Shown here one piece after another: positions 45,229-54,172 of a stretch of DNA of 64,000 bases. Every line of letters starts with the position of its first letter. Position 1 is the stretch's first letter. The stretch spans positions 124,001-188,000 of the forward strand of contig CBDHDN010000029.1 in the NCBI GenBank assembly GCA_965261585.1. The letters are read 5' to 3'. The position numbers and the translations under genes are program-made. The notes below the pieces were generated by a model. The model had not been told where the DNA came from and searched no databases. It saw only the letters and a program-made list of their open reading frames with translations. Source of the DNA: CBDHDN01 sp965261585 (GTDB lineage: Bacteria; Pseudomonadota; Alphaproteobacteria; UBA6615).

Positions 45229-46952
45229 CACCGATCCTCCCCGCGACGCTCCGGATAGTCCAGCACTGCACGATCGGGTGTAATCAAACCCTGACGCAAA
45301 TCCTGCTCGACCAGTCGTCTCTCGCGCGCAGCCGGGTCGCCCCAGCCACCCCCACCGCCATTCGTCAGCCAGATTTTGTCGCCGGGATGGACCGTCAGCC
45401 CAGCAAATTTGCTGGGGCTGATCTTGCCACTGTCCTCAACCGCCGATTGCCACCCATTGCCGCCCGCGCGTTGGATGCGGAACTTCGCCTTGCCTGCTTC
45501 CTTGCCGCCTTGCAGGCCCCACGGCGCGAATTTGTGCCGGTCGCCCATATGGCTGATCGTGATCGCTGTGTCCCGGCACACGAAACGCTTGGTCACGCCT
45601 AGACCACCGCGATACTTGCCGGCCCCGCCGCTGTCGGGCACCAACGCGAACTCCTCCACCAACCACGGGTAGCGGACCTCGAACACCTCCGTCGGAATCA
45701 TCCGGCAATTGCCGCTGATGTTGTTGACGGCGTTGTTGCCGTCGGCGAACGGCCGGCCGCCCCATCCCACGGCCAGCATGTCGTAGCAGACATAATACTC
45801 ACCGGTACGAGGATCGTCGCCGCCGAATAGAAAGTTGCAAGAGGTCGCCGCATCGGTCGCCGGCGCCCGATCGGGCACGGCCTGAGCCAGCGCCCCGATG
45901 ACCGTGTAGGCGATGCGTGAATGCGTCTCCAGGTTGCCGGCGACATTGGGCGCCGGATAGTCCACATTGACCAGGGTCCCGGCCGGGGCCAGCACCTTGA
46001 TCGGCCGGAAACACCCTGAGTTTCTCGGGATCGACGGATCGGTCAGATGCAAGACCGCGTTGTAACAGGCCGACCATGTCACACCCAGTGGGGCGTTGAC
46101 TGTCCCCTTTGCCTGTTTGTCCGAGCCGGTGAAGTCAACGATGATCTCGTCGCCCTGAACAAAGCAGCTCACCCGGATGTTGTACGGCCAATCATCGATG
46201 CCGTCATCCTCCATGAAATCGGCAAAGCTGTACTTGCCGTCGGGGAAAGCCGTCAGCTCGGCCCGCATGCGCGCCTCGGAATAGTCCATCAGGGCGCCGC
46301 AGGCCGGACGGAACGTCTCCTTGCCGTACTTGCGGATCAGATCGGCGACACGCGTTTCGCCCAGATCGACGGCGGCTATGAGGGCCCGATAGTCACCGTA
46401 GTTCTGACGCGGGGTCCGCACATTAGCGAGCAACAGCTTCCAGACGTCGTCGATATCCTCCCCGCCACGCTTGATCTTGACCGGCGGCACGCGCAATCCC
46501 TCATGGAAAATCTCCGTCGCCTCGCTGGCGCAGCCGCCCGGCGCCGATCCGCCGGTTTCGGAGACGTGTCCGATAGCGACGGCATAGCCCATCAGTTCGT
46601 CGTCGACGAAGATCGGCTTGAAGAAGGTATAGTCCGGTACGTGCAGGCCACCGCGGTACGGGTCGTTATGGACGATCACATCGCCGGGGCGCATATCCTC
46701 GGGCGCCAATTCCTTGACCGACGATTTGATCAGTAGGGGCATACCGCCGATATGCGCCGGACAGTAGTCGGCCACGGCCAACATCTCGCCGTCCGGCGCC
46801 GCGATGGCGCAAGTGAAGTCCAAGCCTTCGTTGAAGATCGTCGAATAGGACGTCTTCATCAGCACGATGCCCATCTCGCGACATGCCGCCACCATCGTCG
46901 AATCGATGATGTTTGTCGTCACCATGTCGATGTCGTTGGCCGCAACGCTCAT
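45228..46952 (-). CDS. hyuB: Hydantoinase B / oxoprolinase family subunit
   Basis: A 574-residue HyuB-like subunit of ATP-dependent hydantoinase, oxoprolinase or acetone-carboxylase-type enzymes. Clear family segments are STIFNEGLDFTCAIAAPDGE, PGDVIVHNDPYRGGLHVPDY, GHVSETGGSAPGG and VNAPLGVTWSACYNAVLHL, ending with WLTNGGGGGWGDP. The start overlaps the hydantoinase A stop by ATGA (46949-46952). Its partner subunit is truncated, so the enzyme is probably not functional unless another A subunit exists. Confidence 0.9.
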   Translation of the reverse strand: MSVAANDIDMVTTNIIDSTMVAACREMGIVLMKTSYSTIFNEGLDFTCAIAAPDGEMLAVADYCPAHIGGMPLLIKSSVKELAPEDMRPGDVIVHNDPYRGGLHVPDYTFFKPIFVDDELMGYAVAIGHVSETGGSAPGGCASEATEIFHEGLRVPPVKIKRGGEDIDDVWKLLLANVRTPRQNYGDYRALIAAVDLGETRVADLIRKYGKETFRPACGALMDYSEARMRAELTAFPDGKYSFADFMEDDGIDDWPYNIRVSCFVQGDEIIVDFTGSDKQAKGTVNAPLGVTWSACYNAVLHLTDPSIPRNSGCFRPIKVLAPAGTLVNVDYPAPNVAGNLETHSRIAYTVIGALAQAVPDRAPATDAATSCNFLFGGDDPRTGEYYVCYDMLAVGWGGRPFADGNNAVNNISGNCRMIPTEVFEVRYPWLVEEFALVPDSGGAGKYRGGLGVTKRFVCRDTAITISHMGDRHKFAPWGLQGGKEAGKAKFRIQRAGGNGWQSAVEDSGKISPSKFAGLTVHPGDKIWLTNGGGGGWGDPAARERRLVEQDLRQGLITPDRAVLDYPERRGEDR

Positions 46953-47480
46953 GATCCACGAATCTCCAGATTGCCGTAGCGGTCGACCTCAACGCGTTGG
47001 CCCGGCCGAATGACAGTCGTCGAGGCCGGTTCTTCGATGATCGCTGGCCCATCTATTTGCTGCGCAGCCAACAGGTCGGCGCGCTTGAACACGGGCGCGT
47101 CATGCGATCCCGTCTCGTAGACGACGCGGCGGTGGCCTGCCGGCGTCGGCGGCGCGGCGGAGGTTGCAAGGATGGGAAGGTCGGGCTTGCCGGTGACCGA
47201 CATCACAGTCACCAGGAAATTCACGACCTCGATGATGCTGTTCGGGGCGTTGAAGCCAAAGCGGCTCGCGTGCAGCTCGTGAAACGAGTCCCATAAACGT
47301 GCCGTTGTCGCTTCGTCGAACTCGGTCAAGTCCAAAGGCAGTTCAAGCTCGTAGTTCTGCCCCAGATAGCGCATTTCCATGGTCCGCGAGATTTGAATAT
47401 CGGCCGTGTAGCCCTGCGCGGTCAGCTCATCGACGCCGCTGGCGACGAGTTCGCGCAAGGCGGTGTTGGCGTCTTCAGCG
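46949..47480 (-). pseudogene. Hydantoinase A, C-terminal fragment
   Basis: Encodes the last ~170 residues of a hydantoinase/oxoprolinase A subunit: QISRTMEMRYLGQNYELELP, FDEATTARLWDSFHELHASR, then the closing TVIRPGQRVEVDRYGNLEI. The upstream three quarters are gone and the sequence joins a TPP-enzyme fragment near 47480. Confidence 0.8.
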
Positions 47481-47901
47481 CCTTGAAGGCCCGGCGCATG
47501 GCGTTGACGGTTCGCTCCGGTACGTTGATTTGTTCGGCCGACTTCGTGACGCTTCCCAGGGCGTGAACCGCACCGAAGATTGGCGGAATACCGTCGCGCT
47601 CCCGCAGGTGTCCCATCGGCAGCAACAGCATCGGACTGGAATCGGAGAACGCCGTTGCTATGCCGGGCACCGCATTCTCGACCCCCGGACCAAACTGCAT
47701 CGCAAATACGCCGGGTGGCCGACCGTTGCAAACGCGCGCGAAACCATCCGCAATGCCCACGCCGATGCGCTCCTGGCGGCAGATGATCGGACGGATATCG
47801 AGCGCCGCCGCAGCTTCGATTAGCGGTGTCGTGGGGAAGCAGCTCAACGAGGTGTTCCCTTCCCGCCGGAGAATTTGGGCAATGGCTTCAATTACTTTCA
47901 T
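47481..47901 (-). pseudogene. TPP-dependent enzyme, N-terminal fragment
   Basis: Encodes about 140 residues of an acetolactate-synthase-like thiamine-pyrophosphate protein: the start MKVIEAIAQILRREG, then RPIICRQERIGVGIADGFAR with the TPP-binding glutamate region, and INVPERTVNAMRRAFKALK. It then runs into hydantoinase A sequence. A deletion fused the two genes. Confidence 0.75.
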
Positions 47902-48146
47902 ATGAAGGCGCCTGCCGTTGTGATCGCGTCGAGATTATCTGCCATGTCGGCAGCCTACCACCGTGCATCGAATGCCCACAAGCCGACCTATCGCCAGAGG
48001 TCACGAGGCAGGCAGGCGGCAGGCGGCAGGCGGCAGGCAGGCCGACAGTTGTTAGTGGACATATCCGCCGCGCCGCGCTCCATTGACGGCGTAGATCGAG
48101 CATATCAGGGGTTACTGGGACAGCCACCATCTGAGGACGATACGGC
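47902..48146. other. Non-coding segment with short tandem repeat
   Basis: About 245 bp upstream of the TPP-enzyme fragment, containing the GGCAGGC-type repeat at 48007-48042. No gene is supported. Confidence 0.5.
48007..48042. repeat. Tandem ggc/agg repeat
   Basis: Three aggcggc units flanked by shorter aggc units. A simple repeat in non-coding DNA. Confidence 0.8.
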
Positions 48147-48236
48147 ATGGAATTGCGCAGTTTCGGTAGGACGGGCCTCGAAGTGTCTGCGCTTGGCTTC
48201 GGCGGCGCGCCGGTTGGCTTCCTCGAAACCGATCGG
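48147..48236 (+). pseudogene. Aldo/keto reductase N-terminal fragment
   Basis: Encodes MELRSFGRTGLEVSALGFGG and APVGFLETD, the start of aldo/keto reductases, then loses homology just before the desaturase gene. Only about 30 codons remain. Confidence 0.65.
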
Positions 48237-48259
48237 CGGCATGGTGGGGGAGACAGACG

Positions 48260-48716
48260 ATGGCGGATATCACACTCGGTCCACGTGACGAGCGCGGTGA
48301 CTGGCGGCCGTCCTATATCCTAGAGAAGCCGGTGGTCATGGCCTGGCCGCCGCGGCCGTTGGCCTTACTGAAATGGCTGTTCGGTTTCCCCGGCTACCTG
48401 TGGCCTTGGAACACGTTGTATGTGGGCATTGCGCTGGTGACATGGTTCTTCCTGACGCCCGCGCTGGTCAGCATGCAGACCTTCGAGGTCTGGTGGATCG
48501 CGCTCATTTTCGGCCGCAACTTGGGCCTGGCCGTGCTGGTCTACAGCACTTGGCACCTTTACCTCTATGTCTTCAAGGGCCAGGGCACGGACTACAAGTA
48601 CACGACGCGGCCGCAGGCGAAGAACAACAGGATCTTCACGTTCAACAACCAAGTCTACGACAACATGTTCTGGACCCTGGCCAGCGGCGTGACGATCTGG
48701 TCAGCCTACGAAGTTG
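48260..48716 (+). pseudogene. Sterol desaturase family gene, 5' part (split by IS)
   Basis: Encodes residues 1-152 of a fatty-acid hydroxylase/sterol desaturase-type membrane protein (WPPRPLALLKWLFGFPGYLW, then VYDNMFWTLASGVTIWSAYE). It is a paralogue of the intact gene at 59851-60840. An IS3-type element has inserted after AYEV, and the rest is at 50131-50705. Confidence 0.88.
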
Positions 48717-48751
48717 TGTAGCGCACCCGGTTCCTTGGACACAAGTTTGTC

Positions 48752-49657
48752 TCACGCGGCGGGCCTGATTGAGATCGCGGCGTGCCACGCCTGACGAGCT
48801 TGAGCGGGGCTCAGGTAGCCGTTCTTTTCGACGATCCACTGGGCATTGTAGAGTTCGACGAAGTCGCGGACGGCGTCCCGCAGCTCCGCGATGTTGCGGT
48901 AGATGCGACCATGGATGATCTGTTCCTTCAGCGTGCGATTGAACCGCTCGGCGACGCCGTTGGTCTGGGGCTCGGCGACGAAGGCGTAGGACGGCTGGAT
49001 GCCCCAGAACTTGATCTGGTTGGTGAAGTGGTCCGACAGATACTGGGAGCCGTGATCCATCCGCAAGGCCAGCCCCCGAGCCGCGCCGGCCGCGGTCGAG
49101 CCATACAGCCCGGCAAGCCCCATGGAGATCGGCTGCAGGGCGGCGAAGCGGTCGCCGCGCTTGCAGACATGCCAGCCGACACACTCGGCGTTCCAATGCT
49201 CGACGGCGGTGAAGATCCAGCCCCAGCCGTCGTCCACCGTGAACACCCGAACGCCATCGGTGCCCCACATGAGGTTCGGGGCATGAGTGATGATCTCACC
49301 GTCATGGGGATTGCCGCCACGGCGGCGGCAGCGATGGGGCGAGAGCAGATTGTTCTCGCGCATCAGGCGGAGCACCCGCTTGCGGGCAACCCGGATGTCG
49401 CGACAGACCCGAAGCCGAGCCCAGACTTTGCGGTAGCCCTCGCCCTCCCAGGGCGATGCCTCCAGGTCGGCTTCGATCGCCACCAGCAGCGCCTGGTCCG
49501 AGATCGCGGGCTTCGGTCCCCGACGCTTTGCCGGCGGCTGCTCGGCGTGCTGGCCGGAGGTCATGGCGTAGAACGAGGAGCGGGCCATGCCCCAGGCGGC
49601 GCAGACCCGCCGCAGGCCGTAGGCCAGACCCGTGCCGGGCGAGGTGGCGGCACTCAT
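48752..49657 (-). CDS. IS3-type transposase OrfB (copy 1, intact)
   Basis: A 301-residue DDE transposase. An HTH_21-like start (RRVCAAWGMARSSFYAM) precedes the integrase core: the first aspartate in LMWGTDGVRVFTVDDGWGW, the second in RMDHGSQYLSDHFTNQIKFW and the glutamate in EPQTNGVAERFNRTLKEQII. Its ATG overlaps the orfA stop (ATGA). This copy contains the 13 residues HWNAECVGWHVCK that are missing in copy 2. Confidence 0.88.
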   Translation of the reverse strand: MSAATSPGTGLAYGLRRVCAAWGMARSSFYAMTSGQHAEQPPAKRRGPKPAISDQALLVAIEADLEASPWEGEGYRKVWARLRVCRDIRVARKRVLRLMRENNLLSPHRCRRRGGNPHDGEIITHAPNLMWGTDGVRVFTVDDGWGWIFTAVEHWNAECVGWHVCKRGDRFAALQPISMGLAGLYGSTAAGAARGLALRMDHGSQYLSDHFTNQIKFWGIQPSYAFVAEPQTNGVAERFNRTLKEQIIHGRIYRNIAELRDAVRDFVELYNAQWIVEKNGYLSPAQARQAWHAAISIRPAA

Positions 49658-50085
49658 CGCCGCGACCTCCGCCGCCCCAAAGGGCCGAAGGTCTCCGTCT
49701 TGGCCTCCAGCAGTTCCACCTGCATGGTCAACTCTCCGATCCGCTTCATGGCGCTATCCAGTTCCGCCTGCACCGGATCGCCCTTGCGTTGCTTGAGCGA
49801 GGCGTCGATCCCGCCGATCGCTTTCTCACGCCACTGCTCGAGCCGGAAGATCTCTACGCCCAACTGGCGCGACAGAAGTTGCACCGGCTCGTCGCGCAAA
49901 AGCCGCAGAACGACCTCACGCTTGCGCGCCACCGTCCATCGCTGGCCAAGTCCCAGCGGGCCTGCCGGCAAAGCCTGGCCTGGGGAAAACGTGGACGAGC
50001 CAAGTTCGCCCGCATTTACCACAGGCCCATCAACAGCAACTTTCTTCTCAAAATTATCGGTCATGTTCCGGTCCTCCTTGGACAC
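49654..50085 (-). CDS. IS3-type transposase OrfA (copy 1)
   Basis: A 143-residue DNA-binding protein with a helix-turn-helix (LLRDEPVQLLSRQLGVEIFR) and a C-terminal coiled coil (ELDSAMKRIGELTMQVELLE). It overlaps OrfB by 4 bases. The protein is identical to OrfA of copy 2. Confidence 0.85.
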   Translation of the reverse strand: MSKEDRNMTDNFEKKVAVDGPVVNAGELGSSTFSPGQALPAGPLGLGQRWTVARKREVVLRLLRDEPVQLLSRQLGVEIFRLEQWREKAIGGIDASLKQRKGDPVQAELDSAMKRIGELTMQVELLEAKTETFGPLGRRRSRR

Positions 50086-50130
50086 TTCGATTAAGCCAAT
50101 TCTGTGTCCAAGGAAATCGGGTCCGACTCA

Positions 50131-50705
50131 AGCCTACGAAGTTGTGACGCTGTGGGCCTATGCCAACGGCCTGCTGCCGTTCGTCGACTTGCGAACAAAC
50201 CCGGTGTGGTTCGTGGTCCTGCTGTTGCTCGTTCCGGCGATCCGTGAGTTCCACTTCTACCTGACCCACCGCCTGCTCCACTGGAAGCCGCTCTATGAGC
50301 TTGCCCACAAGCTGCATCATCGCAACGTCAACCCCGGCCCGTGGTCGGGGCATGTCGATGCACCCGGTGGAGCACGTGTTGTTCTTGTCGGGCGTGCTGG
50401 TTCACTGGGTGATCCCCTCGCACCCGATCCACGCGCTCTTCCACATGCAGCACGCGGCCCTGTCCCCGCCGCAGGGGAATACGGGTTTCGAGCGGCTTGC
50501 CGTCAAGGGCACCGAGGGTGTGTCGTTCGGCACCTATTGCCACTACCTCCACCACAAGTACTTCGAGTGCAACTACGGCGGCGACGGATTGCCCGTGTTC
50601 GATATCCTGTTCGGGACGTTCAACGACGGCTCCGACGAGGCACACGAGCGGATGAACAAGCGGCTGGCGGAGCGGCATTGGGCAAAAAAGGCGGCAGCCG
50701 CGTAA
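50131..50705 (+). pseudogene. Sterol desaturase family gene, 3' part with frameshift
   Basis: Continues the gene interrupted at 48716: LWAYANGLLPFVDLRTNPVW, then FHFYLTHRLLHWKPLYELAH with the HRLLH and HKLHHRN histidine boxes. An extra G near 50348 shifts the frame; in the next frame it resumes as MHPVEHVLFLSGVLVHWVIP and CHYLHHKYFECNYGG to the TAA at 50705. The gene is therefore broken twice. Confidence 0.85.
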
Positions 50706-50766
50706 GGGAAGAAACACGGCGTGAGTCGGACCCGATTTCCTTGGACACAGAATTGGCTTAATCGAA

Positions 50767-51198
50767 GTGTCCAAGGAGGACCGGAACATGACCGATAATT
50801 TTGAGAAGAAAGTTGCTGTTGATGGGCCTGTGGTAAATGCGGGCGAGCTTGGCTCGTCCACGTTTTCCCCAGGCCAGGCTTTGCCGGCAGGCCCGCTGGG
50901 ACTTGGCCAGCGATGGACGGTGGCGCGCAAGCGTGAGGTCGTTCTGCGGCTTTTGCGTGACGAGCCGGTGCAACTTCTGTCGCGCCAGTTGGGCGTAGAG
51001 ATCTTCCGGCTCGAGCAGTGGCGTGAGAAAGCGATCGGCGGGATCGACGCCTCGCTCAAGCAACGCAAGGGCGATCCGGTGCAGGCGGAACTGGATAGCG
51101 CCATGAAGCGGATCGGAGAGTTGACCATGCAGGTGGAACTGCTGGAGGCCAAGACGGAGACCTTCGGCCCTTTGGGGCGGCGGAGGTCGCGGCGATGA
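50767..51198 (+). CDS. IS3-type transposase OrfA (copy 2)
   Basis: 143 residues, identical in protein sequence to OrfA of copy 1, with the same helix-turn-helix and coiled coil. It overlaps the OrfB start by 4 bases. Confidence 0.85.
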   Translation: MSKEDRNMTDNFEKKVAVDGPVVNAGELGSSTFSPGQALPAGPLGLGQRWTVARKREVVLRLLRDEPVQLLSRQLGVEIFRLEQWREKAIGGIDASLKQRKGDPVQAELDSAMKRIGELTMQVELLEAKTETFGPLGRRRSRR

Positions 51199-52061
51199 GT
51201 GCCGCCACCTCGCCCGGCACGGGTCTGGCCTACGGCCTGCGGCGGGTCTGCGCCGCCTGGGGCATGGCCCGCTCCTCGTTCTACGCCATGACCTCCGGCC
51301 AGCACGCCGAGCAGCCGCCGGCAAAGCGTCGGGGACCGAAGCCCGCGATCTCGGACCAGGCGCTGCTGGTGGCGATCGAAGCCGACCTGGAGGCATTGCC
51401 CTGGGAGGGCGAGGGCTACCGCAAGGTCTGGGCTCGGCTTCGGGTCTGTCGCGACATCCGAGTTGCCCGCAAGCGGGTGCTCCGCCTGATGCGCGAGAAC
51501 AATCTGCTCTCGCCCCATCGCTGCCGCCGCCGTGGCGGCAATCCCCATGACGGTGAGATCATCACTCATGCCCCGAACCTCATGTGGGGCACCGATGGCG
51601 TTCGGGTGTTCACGGTGGACGACGGCTGGGGCTGGATCCTCACCGCCGTCGAGCGCGGCGACCGCTTCGCCGCCCTGCAGCCGATCTCCATGGGGCTTGC
51701 CGGGCTGTATGGCTCGACCGCGGCCGGCGCGGCTCGGGGGCTGGCCTTGCGGATGGATCACGGCTCCCAGTATCTGTCGGACCACTTCACCAACCAGATC
51801 AAGTTCTGGGGTATCCAGCCGTCCTACGCCTTCGTCGCCGAGCCCCAGACCAACGGCGTCGCCGAGCGGTTCAATCGCACGCTGAAGGAACAGATCATCC
51901 ATGGTCGCATCTACCGCAACATCGCGGAGCTGCGGGACGCCGTCCGCGACTTCGTCGAACTCTACAATGCCCAGTGGATCGTCGAAAAGAACGGCTACCT
52001 GAGCCCCGCTCAAGCTCGTCAGGCGTGGCACGCCGCGATCTCAATCAGGCCCGCCGCGTGA
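51195..52061 (+). CDS. IS3-type transposase OrfB (copy 2, 13-residue deletion)
   Basis: 288 residues, almost identical to OrfB of copy 1 but lacking HWNAECVGWHVCK between the first and second catalytic aspartates (WILTAVERGDRFAAL here). The deletion lies within the RNase-H-like core, so this transposase is probably inactive. It also has minor substitutions (S to L, F to L). Confidence 0.85.
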   Translation: MSAATSPGTGLAYGLRRVCAAWGMARSSFYAMTSGQHAEQPPAKRRGPKPAISDQALLVAIEADLEALPWEGEGYRKVWARLRVCRDIRVARKRVLRLMRENNLLSPHRCRRRGGNPHDGEIITHAPNLMWGTDGVRVFTVDDGWGWILTAVERGDRFAALQPISMGLAGLYGSTAAGAARGLALRMDHGSQYLSDHFTNQIKFWGIQPSYAFVAEPQTNGVAERFNRTLKEQIIHGRIYRNIAELRDAVRDFVELYNAQWIVEKNGYLSPAQARQAWHAAISIRPAA

Positions 52062-52156
52062 GACAAACTTGTGTCCAAGGAACCGGGTGCGCTACAGAAG
52101 AAACACGGCGCTAGAAGACGCCGGCGCTCATGCTTCAGCAAGCTTAGCATGAGGAC

Positions 52157-52639
52157 CTATCGCCGGACTCGCTGTGGGGCCTCATTTGAGCTTGGTCCTC
52201 GGGTCAGGCCCGACGAAGGGGCAGGACCCGGCACTCGCCCCTCGGTATCATATTCTAGCGGCGGGTGCGGTGGCGTCGACGCGGCCGCCTGACGGCTGTT
52301 CCCCTTGGTCCCGGCCCTTTCCTCCACGTCCTCCGCCGGAAGTTGCCTTCCATTGTTCAGTCGCTTCTCAGGTACTATGGCCGAGTCAGACTTCTCACCC
52401 GCGTGCATGTTCAGCGTTCGGCTTTTGACCTTCTGAACCGGCCCCGACCGGAGCCAGGGCACGAGTGAGATCTCCCAGGTTCCGTACAAAGGACGTCTCC
52501 ACGTGCATGGGGTCTCCGACTGCGCGAGGTCCATCTCCCGCTCGCCAGATAGCGCGTGAGATGATGTTGTCTTCTGGCCAACAAAACGGCATCGACACCT
52601 CGGAATTCGACCCGTTTCGCAGCTCAATACCCCGCTCAT
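52157..52639 (-). pseudogene. Probable group II intron maturase, N-terminal fragment
   Basis: Encodes MDLAQSETPCTWRRPLYGTW, then KSDSAIVPEKRLNNGRQLPA and VEERAGTKGNSRQ, which resemble the leader that precedes the reverse-transcriptase domain in group II intron-encoded proteins. The reverse-transcriptase motifs themselves are absent: the frame loses similarity after KGNSRQ and IS copy 2 lies just beyond. Recognition is from family memory only. Confidence 0.5.
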
Positions 52640-53149
52640 GGTCTCCCCTGTGAACGTTTCACGTCAGCCCTCGCGAACTGCCGCGCATCATTCGGGGCCG
52701 GAGCGGCTGGCTAGGGGACCGTCAACCGCGGAGGTCATATGACCGACTGACCGCTGGAAACGATCGAGGCGCTAAACGACTGCGAGGACGATGAGAGCTG
52801 ATGGCGAACCGGTCAGACCGGGGATCGGGACAGCCCGCGCGATGTCCAGGACGTAAGGGTCCGCAAAGCAGAATGGGACCCGATCCGCGGAAACCATCAT
52901 GGCCAGCGGTTCAAAACACCGCATCAACAGGCCGGACACAAGACTGCACCCGACCAGGCCGCCATCTCAAAACAAAATCCTTGCAGCGCGGAAGCCATCC
53001 ACACAGGACGTGGCGGATCTAGGGTCCGAAGTCGGGGATAGACCGGACGTTCCGGGCGGCGCTCTCAAGCGACGCGATTAGCCAACAGCGGTCAGTGCGC
53101 CCCGAAGGCGCGGATCACCAGTGGAGGAAGCGGAACCTGTCAACGACTT
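52640..53149. other. Possible group II intron 5' RNA region
   Basis: A 510-bp non-coding stretch upstream (minus strand) of the maturase-like fragment and ending at the next IS3 element. If the fragment is from a group II intron, this would be its ribozyme 5' part. I could not identify the intron boundary or fold it by eye. Confidence 0.35.
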
Positions 53150-53170
53150 TGAGACACCGACGGTTTCTAT

Positions 53171-54172
53171 TTACTGACTCGTTTCTCCTGTTGTGGAAGT
53201 GGCGGGTGGGTTGATCCAGACGGCTTCGGGAAGCGGGGCGGGTTTCGGGGTGCCGTGGACGAAGCGTTCGGGGTGAAGGGCCCAGGCGGCTTGCAGGGTA
53301 CGTCCGCGCTGAGCCAGCACATCCGGTGCCCGGTGATGATGGACATCATCGGGGGTGAGCATCGCGATCCCGGCATGGTGGTGCTCGGTGTTGTACCAGG
53401 GGAAGAACGACCGGCAGAAGGCGATGGCGGCGGTAATGTCTTCGAAGCGCCCAGGGAAGCCGGGGTGATACTTCAGGGTCTTGAACTGCGCTTCGGAGAA
53501 CGGGTTGTCATCGCTGACCTGGGGGCGGCTCAGAGAGCGGGTGACCCCGAGGTCGGCGAGGAGTTGGGCGGTACACTTGCTGGTCATCGGCGCGCCGCGG
53601 TCCGAATGCAGGGTGAGCACCTGGGGCTCGATGCCTTGCTTGAGACAGGTTTCCTCGATCAGCGTCGCGGCGAGCGCGGCGTTCTCCCGATCGGCAACCA
53701 TCCAGCCCACGACGCAGCGGCTGAAGATGTCGAGCAAGACATAGAGGTAGAAGGACGTCCAGCGTTTGGGCCCCCGGAGCCGGGTGATATCCCAGGACCA
53801 GGTCTGGTTGGGGCCCGTGGCCACCAGCTCGGGCTTGGTGTAGCAGGGATGACTGCGCTGATTGCGCCGCTCTCGCACCGGCTGGTTCGCGGCCAGGATC
53901 CGGTACATCGTGCGCTCGGCGCACAGATACTGGCCTTCATCGAGCAGCGTCGCGACGACCTCGGCCGGTGACCGGTCGACGAAGCGCGGGCTGGCGAGCA
54001 CGTCGAGGACGTGCGCGCGTTCGGACGCACACAGGGCCCGGGCGGGCGTAGGACGGGGCTGCTGATGCCCGAGAGCGGGCCTCTGACGACGGTAGAAGGA
54101 AGCCCGTGGCACCCCCAGCGCTCGGCACGCCGGCGCCACGCCGACCTGCGATGCGAGCGGCTGGACGGCCAT
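53171..54172 (-). CDS. IS3-family transposase OrfB
   Basis: A 333-residue DDE transposase. Catalytic positions are the aspartate in TWSWDITRLRGPKRW, the aspartate in LTLHSDRGAPMTSK and the glutamate in DDNPFSEAQFKTLKYHPGFP. The N-terminus has the HTH_21-like ACRALGVPRASFYRR. The start overlaps the orfA stop. Confidence 0.88.
   Translation of the reverse strand: MAVQPLASQVGVAPACRALGVPRASFYRRQRPALGHQQPRPTPARALCASERAHVLDVLASPRFVDRSPAEVVATLLDEGQYLCAERTMYRILAANQPVRERRNQRSHPCYTKPELVATGPNQTWSWDITRLRGPKRWTSFYLYVLLDIFSRCVVGWMVADRENAALAATLIEETCLKQGIEPQVLTLHSDRGAPMTSKCTAQLLADLGVTRSLSRPQVSDDNPFSEAQFKTLKYHPGFPGRFEDITAAIAFCRSFFPWYNTEHHHAGIAMLTPDDVHHHRAPDVLAQRGRTLQAAWALHPERFVHGTPKPAPLPEAVWINPPATSTTGETSQ

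Larger units (their letters stand above)
48717..50130 (-). mobile_element. IS3-type element copy 1 (1414 bp, 14-bp direct repeats)
   Basis: A complete element in minus orientation carrying overlapping orfA and orfB. The ends are TGAGTCGGACCCGATTTCCT and the inverted-complement TGTAGCGCACCCGGTTCCTT; both continue into TTGGACACA or GGACACA, giving imperfect terminal inverted repeats. The 14 bases agcctacgaagttg occur on both sides (48703-48716 and 50131-50144), consistent with target duplication on insertion into the desaturase gene. Confidence 0.88.
50722..52096 (+). mobile_element. IS3-type element copy 2 (1375 bp, internal 39-bp deletion)
   Basis: The same element as 48717-50130, inverted relative to it, with the same ends. 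It is flanked by 14-bp direct repeats gaagaaacacggcg (50708-50721 and 52097-52110). The length difference of 39 bp is accounted for by an in-frame deletion in orfB. Confidence 0.88.

Noticed and set aside
52801..53081. Small plus-strand frames in the intron-like region
   Set aside because: Low-complexity, no homology and in a stretch better explained as non-coding RNA or junk.
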